In this document: in pieces, positions 1 through 11,800 of the stretch | How positions within the stretch are numbered: the stretch's first letter is position 1 | How the letters are laid out: every line of letters starts with the position of its first letter | DNA from: Plecoglossus altivelis | Lineage: Eukaryota; Chordata; Actinopteri; Osmeriformes; Plecoglossidae | Reading direction: 5' to 3' | Length of the DNA: 64,000 nucleotides | Assembly: GCA_036571765.1 (NCBI GenBank) | Contig: BROE01000007.1 | Span: 6,408,636-6,472,635 of the forward strand | The notes under the pieces: generated by a model | Seen by the model: the letters and a program-made list of their open reading frames with translations, nothing else | Told to the model about the DNA's origin: nothing | Database searches by the model: none | Translations under genes and position numbers: made by a program

Positions 1-1329
1 TGCATCCTGTCCTGGAGCTGCAGGCTGAGCTCCTCCTCACTGCTGTGGTCCAGCACGGCCAGGAAGGCCTTGGCACTCTCACTGAGGGGTGGAGGAGGAG
101 GAGGGGCTTCTGCTGACCAGGGGAAGGCAGCAAGGCACCGTTTGAATTAAACGCATGGGCCAAATCCAATGTTAACCCTTTTATACAAGCAGTGTGACAA
201 AGGGCATCACACGTACCTGAAGAACGGCATCTATACCAACCGAAACCCTCAAGAGAGCCAGCAGATAGACTAGCAACTAATTGCTGGTAGTATGGAGCTT
301 TAAAATGAGCTGATGTTTACTAGAACATTCAAAAGGTGGACTGAAAAAGAATGGCTACCTTTTGTAGAGTCCTGGGGGGGCTCTGTGGGAGTGTCCTCCA
401 CCGCGTCAGGAGGCGGGGGCTGGGGCTGCTGGAGGAGCTGCTCCTCCTCGTTTTCCGGCTCAGGGAGCGGAGGTGGAGGCAGATCTGGAATGGGGGGTGG
501 AGGAATCAGACCGTCCTCTTCCGTAGGGGTGGGCGGAGGCATCGGCGCAGAGGGAGTGGCGGGGGCAGGTGGCGGGGCGGGAGAAGGGGGCTCTGGTTCA
601 AGCCGCTGGCGCAGGATGTGAACGTTCTCTTCCAACTGTCAGGTCAGGGATGCAGATACACTTAGCGTCTGCACACTTTCAGAGAACAAAAGCTTTTATG
701 TCATGGCATGAAATGCCAGGCAAGATCTCCACACAGCACGTGTAACCACACAGGCCTTCTTGATATACAATGTACTAGAGCAAACATGGTGGGACACTTT
801 TAAGGACAATGTTTCTACAAAGCCCTCAGGACTCATGGCCTGCATGTACCTCAGACCAGTAGCGGTTGACGATGAGCAGCGTGGTGTCGTCAGTGGCCTG
901 TCTCTTCTCAAGCTTCTCTATCTTCTCCCTCAGCTCGTCCTCCATGGTCTGCCTCTGCTCCAGGCGCTCTGTCAGCTTCTTGTTCTTAAACTGGATCACC
1001 TTCATGTCCATCTCCTCCTGCACGTGCACAGCAGACACAGGCAATGAAACGTTAACATTGGAGAATCCCTCGGCCATCTCTCGGTCTTCCGACTTAAACC
1101 AGTGCTAGACACATTGTGATGCAATGGGAAGAAAGGGAGATCGTGGATGTTTAAGGAGGCCCCAATTGGAAGAGAATAGGCTTCATACCGTTGACGATAC
1201 ACCCCCTATACGAATGGGTTCAATAAGTGTTGTAGTGGTCTTCTCCTCCTTTTTGCTTTTCTTCTCCGGAGGACCAGGTGGACTGTCCCCGCCAGAGGCT
1301 CGCTTCCCTCCCCCTGTTCCGGACATCAT
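1..1329 (-). CDS. rnf40: RNF40 (BRE1B) E3 ubiquitin ligase, N-terminal exons only (partial)
   Basis: Coding exons read on the minus strand are 1189-1329, 850-1017, 359-635 and 1-109; the rest of the gene lies left of the window. The start follows the BRE1 pattern (MSGTGGGKR, then EKTTTTLIEPIRIGG), with two adjacent ATGs at 1329 and 1326. Exon 850-1017 encodes the conserved coiled coil (KNKKLTERLEQRQ, KLEKRQATDDTTLLIVNRYW). Exon 359-635 is unusually rich in proline, with P/A/T runs and a short acidic stretch. Exon 1-109 resumes the family sequence (LSESAKAFLAVLDHSSEEEL). RNF40 pairs with RNF20 and, with the E2 RAD6, monoubiquitinates histone H2B in the nucleus; the catalytic RING is at the C-terminus and so is not seen here. 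All phases agree. RNF20 is the main alternative, but the proline-rich insert and the phkg2 neighbour favour RNF40. Confidence 0.93.
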
Positions 1330-2944
1330 GACTTCTGCAACCAAAGGAAGAAAATTGAAAAAAGGATCACATCTGGTAGTGACAGGAAACCAATTAGACA
1401 GGTATCCTTCTGTTATAGCTAGGAAACCCATTCAAAGCTAGCTAGCCGGTAGTGTGGCATGGTGAATTCAAATAAATTGTACTTGTGCAAACAAGTCTTC
1501 TATTCGTTATGTTACAATAAGTACCGTAGCTATTGCATAAATCTTCGTTTTGAAAGCGGTTGGTTACCTTGCTTTTTAGCTTGCAAGTTAGCTTAGCTAC
1601 TAACTAACCGACAAAACTAAAGCTTGGCTGGGTTGACTATCTACAGTTGTAGTTGCTAGCTTGCTAACTGTAGAATATAATATTGCTTGTGAGTTAATAA
1701 ATTGGTTAATTTAGCTAGCTATTTTGTTCCAGAAATGTCATCTTATTAGATACCGCATGTGTTAATGTTCAATGTTAAATTGTATTATACTTAATTTTCA
1801 CAATTTCTACATAATATCACAAACCTTCACCAGCAGCAAGAGCAGTCGTACAACATCGCTAGCGGCTAAGGCTAGCAGCTATTGCTAACACAGCCAGGAG
1901 ATGACGAGTCAGACATTTCCGTTTCGACGGGAAGTTTTAAAAAAATCTGTAGAATTACTTTAGTCTTGCCTAAATTTATTTCATGATGTTAATGGCAGTA
2001 AAACTAAGCTTTGTTGATTTTGAGAGCTTTTCAAGCAATTATGTCAAAAAATAGTTGATTTCCGAGGCTTTAAACAATACCGTGTACACTAGGGACACCT
2101 GCTGGTCAGACTCCAGACTTGCATACCAGTTGTAGTTGACGCCCTACACGCCAGAGATAGCGCTATAATGTTGGATAGAGTACAATTTTACCAATCCGTT
2201 ATTCTACAGAAGGCTACCTTCATTGATTCAAAAACACTTGTAAAAAAAAATGGGTGTTTGACAACTTTTTATGAAGTGACCGTGCTTATGTAACAAGACA
2301 GTGAACATGAACGTTATGTTCTGAGACCAAACGAAATTTGGAACGTCAATGGTCACGTGTTTTTGGCAAAACAATTCAATCATCTGGCTGCACACTGTTT
2401 CGAGTCAAGTGCTAGGCGAGTTTTGCTTGGGTACCTTATGCAACCTTACTATCGAGTCCTCAAGTTGGCAATGGCGAGGTTACAAACGGTTTGACAGCAA
2501 TATGGTGTATGGTGCCTGTACATTCAGTTAAAGGACTTATTCACCGCATCTTTCTTTGGTGAGTTAGCATATTGCTACCGGCTATGAAAACCAACATTTA
2601 AGTAATTGCTTAAATATAATGTACCAATGTGGAGGGCACATCAGCTAGCTAGCATGAGCTAACTGGTCGATATCTTGAAACGAATTAGCTCGCATCTCGT
2701 TAGCCATTAGTAAGCATTTTTATGCATATGTAGCAAAAGTATTTGATATGCTCCCGATAACTTTTGATTCTCTGCAACTAAAGTTAGCTTTAACGTTGTA
2801 GCTCACCTAGATGGGTCAATTATTGTTGTGCTTCCTCTCAAGCGACGTTACTTTATCAGTGAGCACGTTTAAGGTTACACTATCGTCCTTGGTACAAGTA
2901 ATGACGGTGTCTTTCTCTAGATTGTCAAAGACCGGGTTTCCACC
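1330..2944. promoter_or_regulatory. Divergent intergenic region rnf40 / phkg2
   Basis: About 1.6 kb separates the two divergent start codons, so both promoters must lie here. Splice acceptors sit just before the phkg2 start codon (ctctag at about 2916-2921), so at least one phkg2 non-coding 5' exon is expected upstream. I see no TATA box at a convincing place and no ORF that could be a gene. The DNA is AT-rich with many short gctagc-type palindromic words. Confidence 0.5.
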
Positions 2945-5331
2945 ATGACCCGAGATATTGTGATTGGAGATGAATTACCTGATTGGGTGGGGGCCAAGGA
3001 GTTTTATCAGAAGTATGATCCCAAGGAGGTGATTGGCAGGTAAGTCGTATCCCAATACCTCCATCCTCCGATCTCACCCGTATTTCAACCAACGGTCTGG
3101 AATTGATGTTCCAATGCATGTGTGCTTTTAGAGGTGTGAGCAGTGTGGTGCGCCGATGTGTACACAAACATACAGGACAGGAGCTGGCTGTGAAGATCAT
3201 CGAAATCACAGCAGAAAAGATGACAGCACAGCAACTGGAGGAGGTGAAGACCTCTACTCTAAAGGAGATTCAAGTCCTCAACACTGTGAAAGGACATTCC
3301 TCTATAAGTGAGTTTGTTTTCTGAATGCAACACAGGTGTGTTACATGGTGTGTTTGTAACAAACAATCTTGGTAACCATCATACTGATAGTGATATTTTT
3401 TTTTCTAGTCACTCTTATTGATTGTTACGAGTCAACAACATTCATATTTTTGGTGTTTGACCTGTAAGTATCATTCGGATCAACTTCGCTAACTATGCCA
3501 ATAAACACTGAGCTCAAAAGAGAAACAATTAGCCAAACGTTCGATCCTTTTCAGGATGAAAAGAGGAGAGCTTTTTGACTACCTCACGGAAAAGGTCACT
3601 TTAAGTGAGAAGGAGACCAGGTGAGTATTCAAGTTATGAACTCCATGTCTATCCTAAACATCATCATTTTGAAATTGTAAACTCAATAATGCAACCCTCC
3701 CTGTATATTCCGTTGGTGCCTGTGCTCCACTCAGGTGTATGATGCGAGCCCTGCTGGAAGCAGTCCAATACCTCCACTCGCTTAACATAGTCCACCGAGA
3801 CCTCAAACCTGAAAACATTCTTCTAGACGACCAAGGACACATCAAGCTGTCCGACTTTGGATTCTCTGTCGTACTTGAGCCAGGAGAGAAGCTTAGAGGT
3901 CTGAAAGAAACCATAGAAGTGTAGAAAACCCTTCAGGTCTGACAGTGTTGAACGTATTTCATCCCTTTCATCCCTTCAGAGCTGTGTGGAACGCCAGGTT
4001 ACCTTGCGCCGGAAATATTGAAGTGCTCCATGGATGAGATGCATCCAGGATATGGACAGGAAGTCGACCTGTAAGTGTTCCGGGTAAAGCAGGCGACACT
4101 TCGCAACATAGTGTCAGTTAGGCTGCTTCTCATCTTGCTGGTGCCCTGTGCTTCCTCCTCTGGGCCAGCTGGGCGTGTGGGGTGATCCTGTTCACCCTGC
4201 TGGCTGGCTCGCCTCCATTCTGGCACAGGAAACAGCTGCTGATGCTCAGGATGATCATGGAGGGGCGCTACCAGTTCAACTCCCCGGAGTGGGACGACAG
4301 GTCGGACACGGTCAAAGACCTGGTGAGACTTCCTGTGCGACAGACACATACTGTCTTGAAGCTGCACACACTGTGCCTGTAGTCATTCTGCTATTTATAT
4401 CTATATCTATATATATATATAGATATATAGATATATTTATATATATCTATATCTATATATATAGATATAGATATAGATATATATCTATATATATAGATAT
4501 ATAGATATATATCTATATCTATATATATATATATATATAGATATATATCTATATATATATATAAGAAGCAGAATGGCAATAACACTCCTATTCTTTCAAT
4601 ATTGTGCCTGTAGTCATTCTGCTCCTTATATATAGGAGTGTTATTGCCATTTATAGAGCAATGAAATCAAAACATATACTTTGAGGATCTTAAAAGAATC
4701 AATGTGTCATTCAATGTGAATGTAGTATGAGTCCCTCTGTCTCTGCTCCATGCATCCAGATCTCCCGGCTCCTGGTTGTGGAGCCAGCTCATCGCCTCAC
4801 TGCTGAGCAGGCCTTGGCCCATTCCTTCTTCAGGCAGTACCAAAAGGACGACGTGCGGCTCTTCAGTCCCAGGAAGACATTCAGGGTATAGTATCTAGTT
4901 CCTAGGCTACCAGGGACAGTTGAATCAGCTGTTTAGTGGTTGATATAACAAAAAGGCGTTCGACAACCTTACAGACCCTGCCTGAATTGAAAGTTACATC
5001 GAATTTTGTTCAAAGTAACTGTACACCTTAGAACACTTGGCATGTCAATGTTGTTTACGGTCTTACTTCCCCCCTCTCCTGTCAGGTGCTTATCTTGAGC
5101 GTGCTGGCCTGTATCAGGATGTACTGTCGCTACCGCAGGAGTAGGCCCCTCACCAGGGACGTCCTAGCCAGGGACCCCTACTCCTTACGAGGCGTGCGCA
5201 AGCTCATCGACGGCTGTGCCTTCAGGATCTACGGACACTGGGTGAAGAAAGGGGAGCAGCAGAACCGAGCCGCGCTCTTTCAGAACACCTCCAAGATCAT
5301 GCTGCTGGGCCTGGAGGACTTTGAACCCTGA
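2945..5331 (+). CDS. phkg2: Phosphorylase b kinase gamma catalytic subunit, liver/testis type
   Basis: Nine coding exons: 2945-3039, 3132-3307, 3409-3463, 3555-3620, 3735-3898, 3980-4070, 4169-4322, 4760-4885 and 5086-5331. They sum to 390 codons plus stop, against about 406 residues in human PHKG2. The protein opens MTRDIVIGDELPDWVGAKEF and shows a complete Ser/Thr kinase domain: glycine loop (IGRGVSSVV), VAIK-type lysine (LAVKIIE), catalytic loop HRDLKPEN, DFG motif (DFGFS), and GTPGYLAPE in the activation segment. The last exon holds the C-terminal calmodulin-binding region found in PHK gamma chains. The enzyme phosphorylates glycogen phosphorylase as part of the alpha-beta-gamma-delta PHK holoenzyme in the cytosol. 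PHKG1 is the alternative, but linkage to rnf40 matches human PHKG2. Intron 7 carries the AT-rich microsatellite described separately. Confidence 0.96.
4373..4652. repeat. AT-rich microsatellite with duplicated flank and inverted repeat
   Basis: About 170 bp of (TA/ATCTAT)n lies at roughly 4393-4563 in phkg2 intron 7. The 20-base word gtgcctgtagtcattctgct occurs at 4373-4392 and again at 4604-4623. A perfect 19-base inverted repeat pairs 4572-4590 with 4633-4651 (aatggcaataacactccta and its complement). Together they could fold into a large hairpin. Confidence 0.85.
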
Positions 5332-6297
5332 AGGTCATGCTGTTCTCCTTCTTGACTGCATTGAGTTTTAGGTAGTTTTACAGCCTGTATTGTGTATTTT
5401 TAACATGAGTTTAGGTTGTTGTGTTACTATGTGTCTGTGTTGGTGGTAACTGCTGATTAATGTCCAATATGAGGAATTCAGGGACCCAAGGCCTTTGCTA
5501 GCCTAATGCGCACAACGGCTGGTTATTTATAGATAGTTGGGATAGATTTAGGAATATGTGATATTAACTGTTGGGTCAAAGACATGGAGGGAGAGAGCTT
5601 TTTGTAACTCCTCCTTGCAGGCAATGATTTTAGAAGAAAGAAGTCATGACTAAGCCACTGTATGCAGTACACACTTTAAAAAGTTACACAGTATTTATCA
5701 TGTGTTCATGGCTTGTTTACAGACAGCTCATGAATCAGTAAGAAACCTCTTCTCAGTGGTGAGTGGTTGTACTGTATGTTTAAAACCCTTTATAATGACC
5801 TCAATCGAGAAGACTTTCTATATGTATGTGTACATGTATACAATATTTGTATGAAAAGGATGCAAATGTCCGTTTTCACATACTTCTATAATCTCTTGTT
5901 GCTTTTAGAACATACAATTAGGCCAGTGTACATTCTAACATCTTGATGTGGCGTAACACCAGTTAGTGCTGTCAATATTAAACCTTTCCATTCCTGTAGT
6001 TTGAAGTTCTCTACTAAATGTTCCTTTATCAGAGCAAACATTTCCTATACCACTAAGTCTTGAACAATAATTGTACAAAAATGATGTAATGCGTCTGATA
6101 TTACACAAAAAGAGTTTATAATGATAATAAAAGTAACATTGCTTAAACAGAGCGTGCAAGCCTTGCTATGGTGTGTTTTTCTGTCTCGATGGTTGGCATG
6201 ATTATGAAATCCACTTCCTGACAACGGCCACAAATTGATAACATCTTAGTTTGACAAATGCAGTGTGAAGTGGAAGCAGTTTGAGGCCTGACAGTCG
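5332..6297. other. phkg2 3' UTR and convergent tail-to-tail region with cfap119
   Basis: After the phkg2 stop there is no further coding exon. A polyadenylation signal AATAAA on the plus strand at 6126-6131 is a plausible phkg2 transcript end, giving a 3' UTR of about 0.8 kb. The cfap119 stop codon is only about 170 bp farther on in the opposite direction, so the two 3' UTRs probably overlap or abut. Confidence 0.5.
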
Positions 6298-8143
6298 TTA
6301 CTTTTTGCCCTGCAGGCTGGTCTCCAGCAAAGCTAGGGAGCTGGTCATCTTATCCGCACTGTCCTTCAGCTGTTGCTCCAGTTGGGCAGAGAGTCTCACC
6401 ATCTCCTGCTGGACCTCCTGCAGGATGATGGCCCTGAGCTCTGACCTATGGGACCGACCCTCTGCGGCAGAAATAGACAAAACGTCTCACATGTTACAAC
6501 AGACGTTTCTTAACTTAGAAACGGGTGTCTATTACTACATAGTCGCTGTATTAACAAGACTGTTAGTGAATAAGATATGAATGCCGTTTAAAGTCCTGGA
6601 GATGACTGAACAGAGCTGAATGAAGCACGGCACCTGCTCTGGTCTCTTCTGGAGACATTCCCACAGCTGCTGTCTCCTCTGTGCCCAGCTGCTCCTCTTG
6701 TTCAGTGTCTGGCTCCTGTTCTGTCCCAGGGTCTGCATCTGGCATGTCTAAAGAGACAGCCATGGGAATACACAGCGTTCGGCCTTTGTCTTGTGATCTA
6801 TGTCATAGGAATGCTGTTGAGATGCTCTGGGCTGTTGCCAACCATACACACCTAATAATACAGGGGTATGGGGGTCTTCTGCATCCGGGATCCCAGAGTA
6901 ACACAGGGTCAGGTCCAGGCGCATCTGGTGGAGAGTGAAAGTCTGGCATCAAGTTGCACAGCATGTTTACTCCCACAATACTTCAATACTATAGATGGGC
7001 TCTTTATTCATTCCGCAGGGAAATGGCAGAATAACAGGCTTTTAGACTGTGAGTGTCGCTACTGCACGCTTGTGCTTACCTGAGGGGTGAATATGTATTT
7101 GTAGAGGTTGAAGTGTTTTATATAGGAGTTGAGGAGGTACTTCAAGACGTGGGTGACCTGATCACAGTTGAAGAGGGCAATACTGAAGGGAGGTCGCTGG
7201 GGAGAGCAGAGAGAGGAAAGAGTTTGCGGTGTAAAATGAGGTAGTAATGGGAAGGTATTTTGGGTAAAGAATTGAAGTCTACACACCCTGACAGAGTGAC
7301 ACAGCAGAAGTTCACTGCAGTATGCAAAACACTGGTCCACGTTGTTGAGCGGTGTTTCTATAAGCATGAACACGTCACAAATGAACAGTAAATGGCATAG
7401 ATTAGTGCAGGATGTGGTCTACGTTGGGTTCATGTTCATCTTAAGATAGAAGTCATACCATTACACAATCAACTAGGAACATGTTCATTAATCTTTCCTG
7501 TGAAATGCGCATTGTGGCATAGTCCTGACTAGATGATCTGTTCTAGCATGTACAAACATCGCGAGGGTTAGAGAGGGTTACCTGTGTTAGCCTGATGCAT
7601 GTTCTTGACGATGGAGATAAGAGCAGATGTTTGCTCCCTGTTGAATTTGTTCTCCCTGCAGAACAGCACTGTGTGCACATACAGCTCCAGCAGTACCCCT
7701 TTCCTTGGCTCAGGCATGTCCACAGCCAGAACACGGCATAAAGTTCTTATCAACATGTAACACATATCACATTTCCCAACTATCAGTGAATGCTTCTGTC
7801 GTGCATGTTGTGCAAATCTAAAGAATCTTTGTGGTTTATTTATCACAAACCTCTCAAGTTCTGGTATGGACTTAGCGTTGTCAATTTCGTCCGTATTATG
7901 ATAGCTTACGTCAGCCCTGCGACACATTGACAGGTAAATGTCTGAACGTTCAGTGACTTTGGTGAATTTTCCAAATATCATGAAACCTACCATAACAACA
8001 GTCTGGGTTTCAGGATATGAGGTACCTACGGAAAAGACAGTACTTCAATAAACTACTCTACAGTACAATGACCTAAAACCTTGATAGAAAAAGACCTAAC
8101 TAATGTCGAGTCCGTTTACCTTTATCTTTCCATCGAAATGCAT
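6298..8143 (-). CDS. cfap119: Cilia- and flagella-associated protein 119 (CCDC189 / C16orf93 family)
   Basis: Nine phase-consistent exons on the minus strand: 8120-8143, 7991-8025, 7851-7916, 7582-7745, 7287-7357, 7080-7196, 6852-6924, 6634-6747 and 6298-6461. They sum to 275 codons plus stop. The protein starts MHFDGKIK. Recognisable parts are LLLWADVSY..IDNAKSIPEL, YVHTVLFCRENKFNREQTSA, RPPFSIALFNCDQVTHVLKY followed by LYKYIFTPQ, an acidic linker (TEQEPDTEQEEQLGTEE) and a C-terminal helical segment (ILQEVQQEMVRLSAQLEQQL). These match the order of motifs in mammalian CCDC189, a protein linked to sperm flagella. The acceptor before exon 7582-7745 (ATAAG) is weak and that junction is the least certain. 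It shares a divergent promoter region with the tubby-family gene, which is also cilium-related. phkg2-cfap119-rnf40 adjacency matches human 16p11.2. Confidence 0.88.
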
Positions 8144-8308
8144 TTTGCCAACTCTATCTTCCCTCTAAAAACGGCGAATAAACTTGAGTATGATAGAGAA
8201 ATTAAGTTGTGTTTTAATAATTGCTTAAAACAACAAAGTCTAGTGAATTTTTAGACATTCATCCTGGGTACTTGGCCGACATGGACACCTCTCTGTTTAC
8301 CTCGCCAT

Positions 8309-8321
8309 GTGTCCTAGCAAC
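8309..8321. promoter_or_regulatory. Candidate RFX X-box
   Basis: The word GTGTCCTAGCAAC fits the ciliary X-box layout (GYNRCC, 1-3 nt spacer, RRNAAC) with one mismatch, in the left half-site. It lies 166 bp upstream of the cfap119 start codon. Confidence 0.35.
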
Positions 8322-8701
8322 AACACTCCGCCTTCGCCCGCTTGTCTCACGTGGGTAAAGGCCCAATTATACATACAAATATGGATTAAAACAATATCGG
8401 TAATAATTGGATTGAAGCCCTGGGAATCAGATGATCATTTATTTTGTCAAATTACACTTTGGTTCACAAAACGTTCCTTTGAAATGGAAACCTTTAGAAA
8501 CGGTAAGCACACATTAGTATGTCTTTAAAGAATCTATTATGTTTGATTCAATTGATTATTTAATTGAAAACAGCTATTCAGTTGACATGGTCCGCTTCGT
8601 CACCAGTGTCCATACTGCATGTGCTGTGTCTTGGAGTTTAAGTGCCTTATCCCTTCGTAATCCACTTTACCTTCTGTTGCATGCAGGTGGATATGTCAGA
8701 T

Positions 8702-8703
<2 letters not shown>

Positions 8704-8744
<41 letters not shown>
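8704..8744. repeat. (GA)n microsatellite
   Basis: About 20 uninterrupted GA dinucleotides in the divergent cfap119/tubby-like intergenic region. Confidence 0.95.
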
Positions 8745-8747
<3 letters not shown>

Positions 8748-8892
8748 CTTTATTGTGGCAGTAGTCCTATAGTTTGTGTTCCCATATTATGGACTTGAAA
8801 CAACAGCTGACGAGATTTTGATATTGTGGGTTTTCAGAGAGCGTCTGTTGGGAACATTCTTTGTTGTGGATCAATTATCCTACCTCGAGACC

Positions 8893-11800
8893 ATGGAGGA
8901 CCCTGATTTACGTCAACAAAAGCTGGACAATCAGGTAAAAGCAGCTAAAAGCTGTAACAATTTAAAGGCCAACGGCAATGCAAACTCTTTAGGACGCAAA
9001 TGAACGAATCATATTTGTACTGCAATGTGAATGCAGATTTGACTCAGTGAGTACAACAAATAACAAGACTTAACATAATTTTTTGTGTGTGCTAATTTTA
9101 GGAAAACTAACCTACATTTGTATGACTTGTAGAGCATCAAAACAATTCTTATAGGATATGCATGCATGGCAAGCATTAGGCAAATACGTAGCTGACAAAA
9201 CAGTCATTTGACTGACATCACAGCTATAGAAAACGTGCTGTCATGTAATATCAGTTGATGGAGATATACACCTCCTTATTCACCAGTGTTGTTCATGTAA
9301 GTCGAATGATGAGACATTTAATGCAGGCTTGGAATTAAGATTAACAGTCGAATCCTTCTCAGCGCTCTCTTCTGATGAAGAAACAGCAGAGGAGGCGGGC
9401 CGATGCCCAAATGGTCACAGCCAATCGAGACGCTCGGCCCAAGAAGAGCAAGCAGAAGTCCGGTGGGGCTGACGACACAGCACTGTTGATTAGCCAATCC
9501 CAGAGCAACAACTCCTTGAATGGTGAGAGATGATTTCTGGAGGACTTAGTTGTGCTTTTGTGGAATTAGGCAAGTTAAAACCTCTATATCTGCAAGAATT
9601 TGAATCAGTTAAATATGACGTGTACATTATTCAATCCATCTACGGTGGTTAAAAGATCATTACATGAATATGTCTGAAGTCTTCTCTCTTGTAACATGAG
9701 AGAATGATCATGAAGAATGACAAATTATATTTTTGCGTGCATTTCTTTACCGTTAGACTCACAGGTTGAACATGCCCATGACAACCCACTGGAGGAAATT
9801 AGCCTAGGAGAACTTAGCATCCAAACAAAGGGAGCCTCAGTTGAGATGGCACCAGAGAAGTCCATCATTACCAACGCCATGGACCTTGAAGTGGACTCAC
9901 AGCCAAAAGCGAAATATGACCTAGAAAATGGTGAACAACTAGAGGAAAAGAAGACCAAGAAGAAAGGAGTTAAAAAAGGGGCAACTAAACGTAAGAATTA
10001 GACGTGTGTGTGTTTGATGTGAAATGATTTCCCTTTTGTCAACGATAAATGCCAGAATCTGTCTCCCCCACTTACGTACTTCCTTACAGAGTTGGAACAG
10101 AATGAAGATGAACAAGGACAAGAAGAGGAAGACAAGAAGGAAAAAGAGAAAGAAAAGAAAGAAAAGAAACCCAAGAAAAAGGACAAAGTGAAAGGATCAG
10201 CCAGTCCAGCGAAAGGAGCCAAACCAGATGCCTCACACAAAGAGCCAGGTACTTACATACTTAGTCAATTTAAAATGATTGTGTGAAATTGATTAACAAA
10301 GTTAACGAAACGTGCATGTTGTACTTGATGTGCAAAGTACTACAGGAGCTCATCTAAAGGGGCTGAAATGACAATCATCCCATACTATGATCTTGTGTGG
10401 TTCTTGTCTCTCAATGTCCCAGAGTGTCCCACCATTCAGATAGACTCAGTCATGGAGCTTCCCAAAGTAAACATGCCTCTGGACAGAGACAATGAGGAGG
10501 GGACAGACTGGTCAAAAAGCCCTGTTCCCTCAACGCCCAGAAAGAAACAACTGAACACATGTAAGTTAGCTACTGTGCACCAACCTGACAACAACCCAAT
10601 TGTCCACTTGAACGTAACAATTACACATGGCATACATTTAGAAATTGATTGTCTCAACCTCTTCAGCAAGGTGCCAAATAAGTGACAATGAGAGCAAGGA
10701 TGAGGAAATTCTCCAGAGAGAAAAAACACCAAGAAAGACGAAAAAAGGGGAGAAAACCAAGACCAACCTGGCGTCCCTCAACACCAACTCCAGGCAACAG
10801 TCCTCCTCGGACAGTGACTCAGTTGGAAGAGTAAGAAATAACAAGAAATAAAGACATTTCACTTGACACCAGCACATTGGATTTACTTCATGAACGTTTC
10901 ACCCCGTTGTTTGGCCTATTTAAACTGTGTATGTGGAGCGGACGCCCGCTGTACCGCACAGCGTGTTCTATATCCTCCTTCTGTGAACACGTTTACCACA
11001 TTCTTCTTCTTTGCTGACCATAAGCATTTACTTTCTTCTTCTCTGAAAACCCTGCTCCCCTCCTCTCAGTCCTCCCCCATCTCAGTGGAGGATCTGGAAC
11101 AGTTTGCCCTGCGTCCTGCCCCCAGGGATGTGACCATTCAGTGTAGGATCACACGTGACCGGAGGGGGGTGGAGAAAGGGATGTACCCCACCTACTACCT
11201 CCACATGGAGAAGGAAGATGGCAAGAGGGTTTGTTTGTTCATTATTGCCATTAGGCTTCAAAGTTGAACGTCTTGATGCGCCATTAATGAAGTAGTCATT
11301 TAGAAGACACTTTCATGCATGGTGATGTTTTAGGAAAAGATTTGAACCTGAAACCTCGTGATCTGCAGTGAGGTGCTCTACCACTGAGCTACAGTGTATA
11401 CCCTAGATCTAGTTTAGTCAGTACTTTGGTTTGGGTCAGATTTGAGGCAGCCCATCCAGGAGGCTACAGTTTGGAAGCCACGCTGTCACGGGCAGAGAGC
11501 ACTCCCTTATTCCCTCATCTCTTCTTCTCTTTGATAGGTTTTCTTAATGGCAGGCAGGAAGAGAAAGAAGTGCAAAACTTCCAATTACCTCATCTCCATT
11601 GATCCCACTGATCTGTCGAGAGATACCAGCAGTTACATTGGCAAATTAAGGTAAACCAACCATCCTCTTCTCTCCATGTTACACCACCTTCTACATCAGG
11701 CATTTCATGAGGTTCATCTGTCTCAGATCAAATGTCTTGGGCACGAAGTTCACCGTGTACGACGGTGGAGAGAACCCCGACAAGAAGCCTTTCATCAAAG

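Larger units (their letters stand above)
8144..8892. promoter_or_regulatory. Divergent promoter region cfap119 / tubby-like gene
   Basis: About 750 bp between two start codons that face away from each other. It contains an RFX X-box-like word at 8309-8321 (GTGTCC-T-AGCAAC) and a (GA)n microsatellite at 8704-8744. There is no supported coding exon. Both flanking genes belong to cilium-linked families, so a shared RFX/FOXJ1-type control is a reasonable inference. Confidence 0.5.

Noticed and set aside
11339..11400. Possible tRNA-Cys gene
   Set aside because: A and B boxes are good but the anticodon and T stems do not pair, and an L2-like tail follows; this is a SINE.
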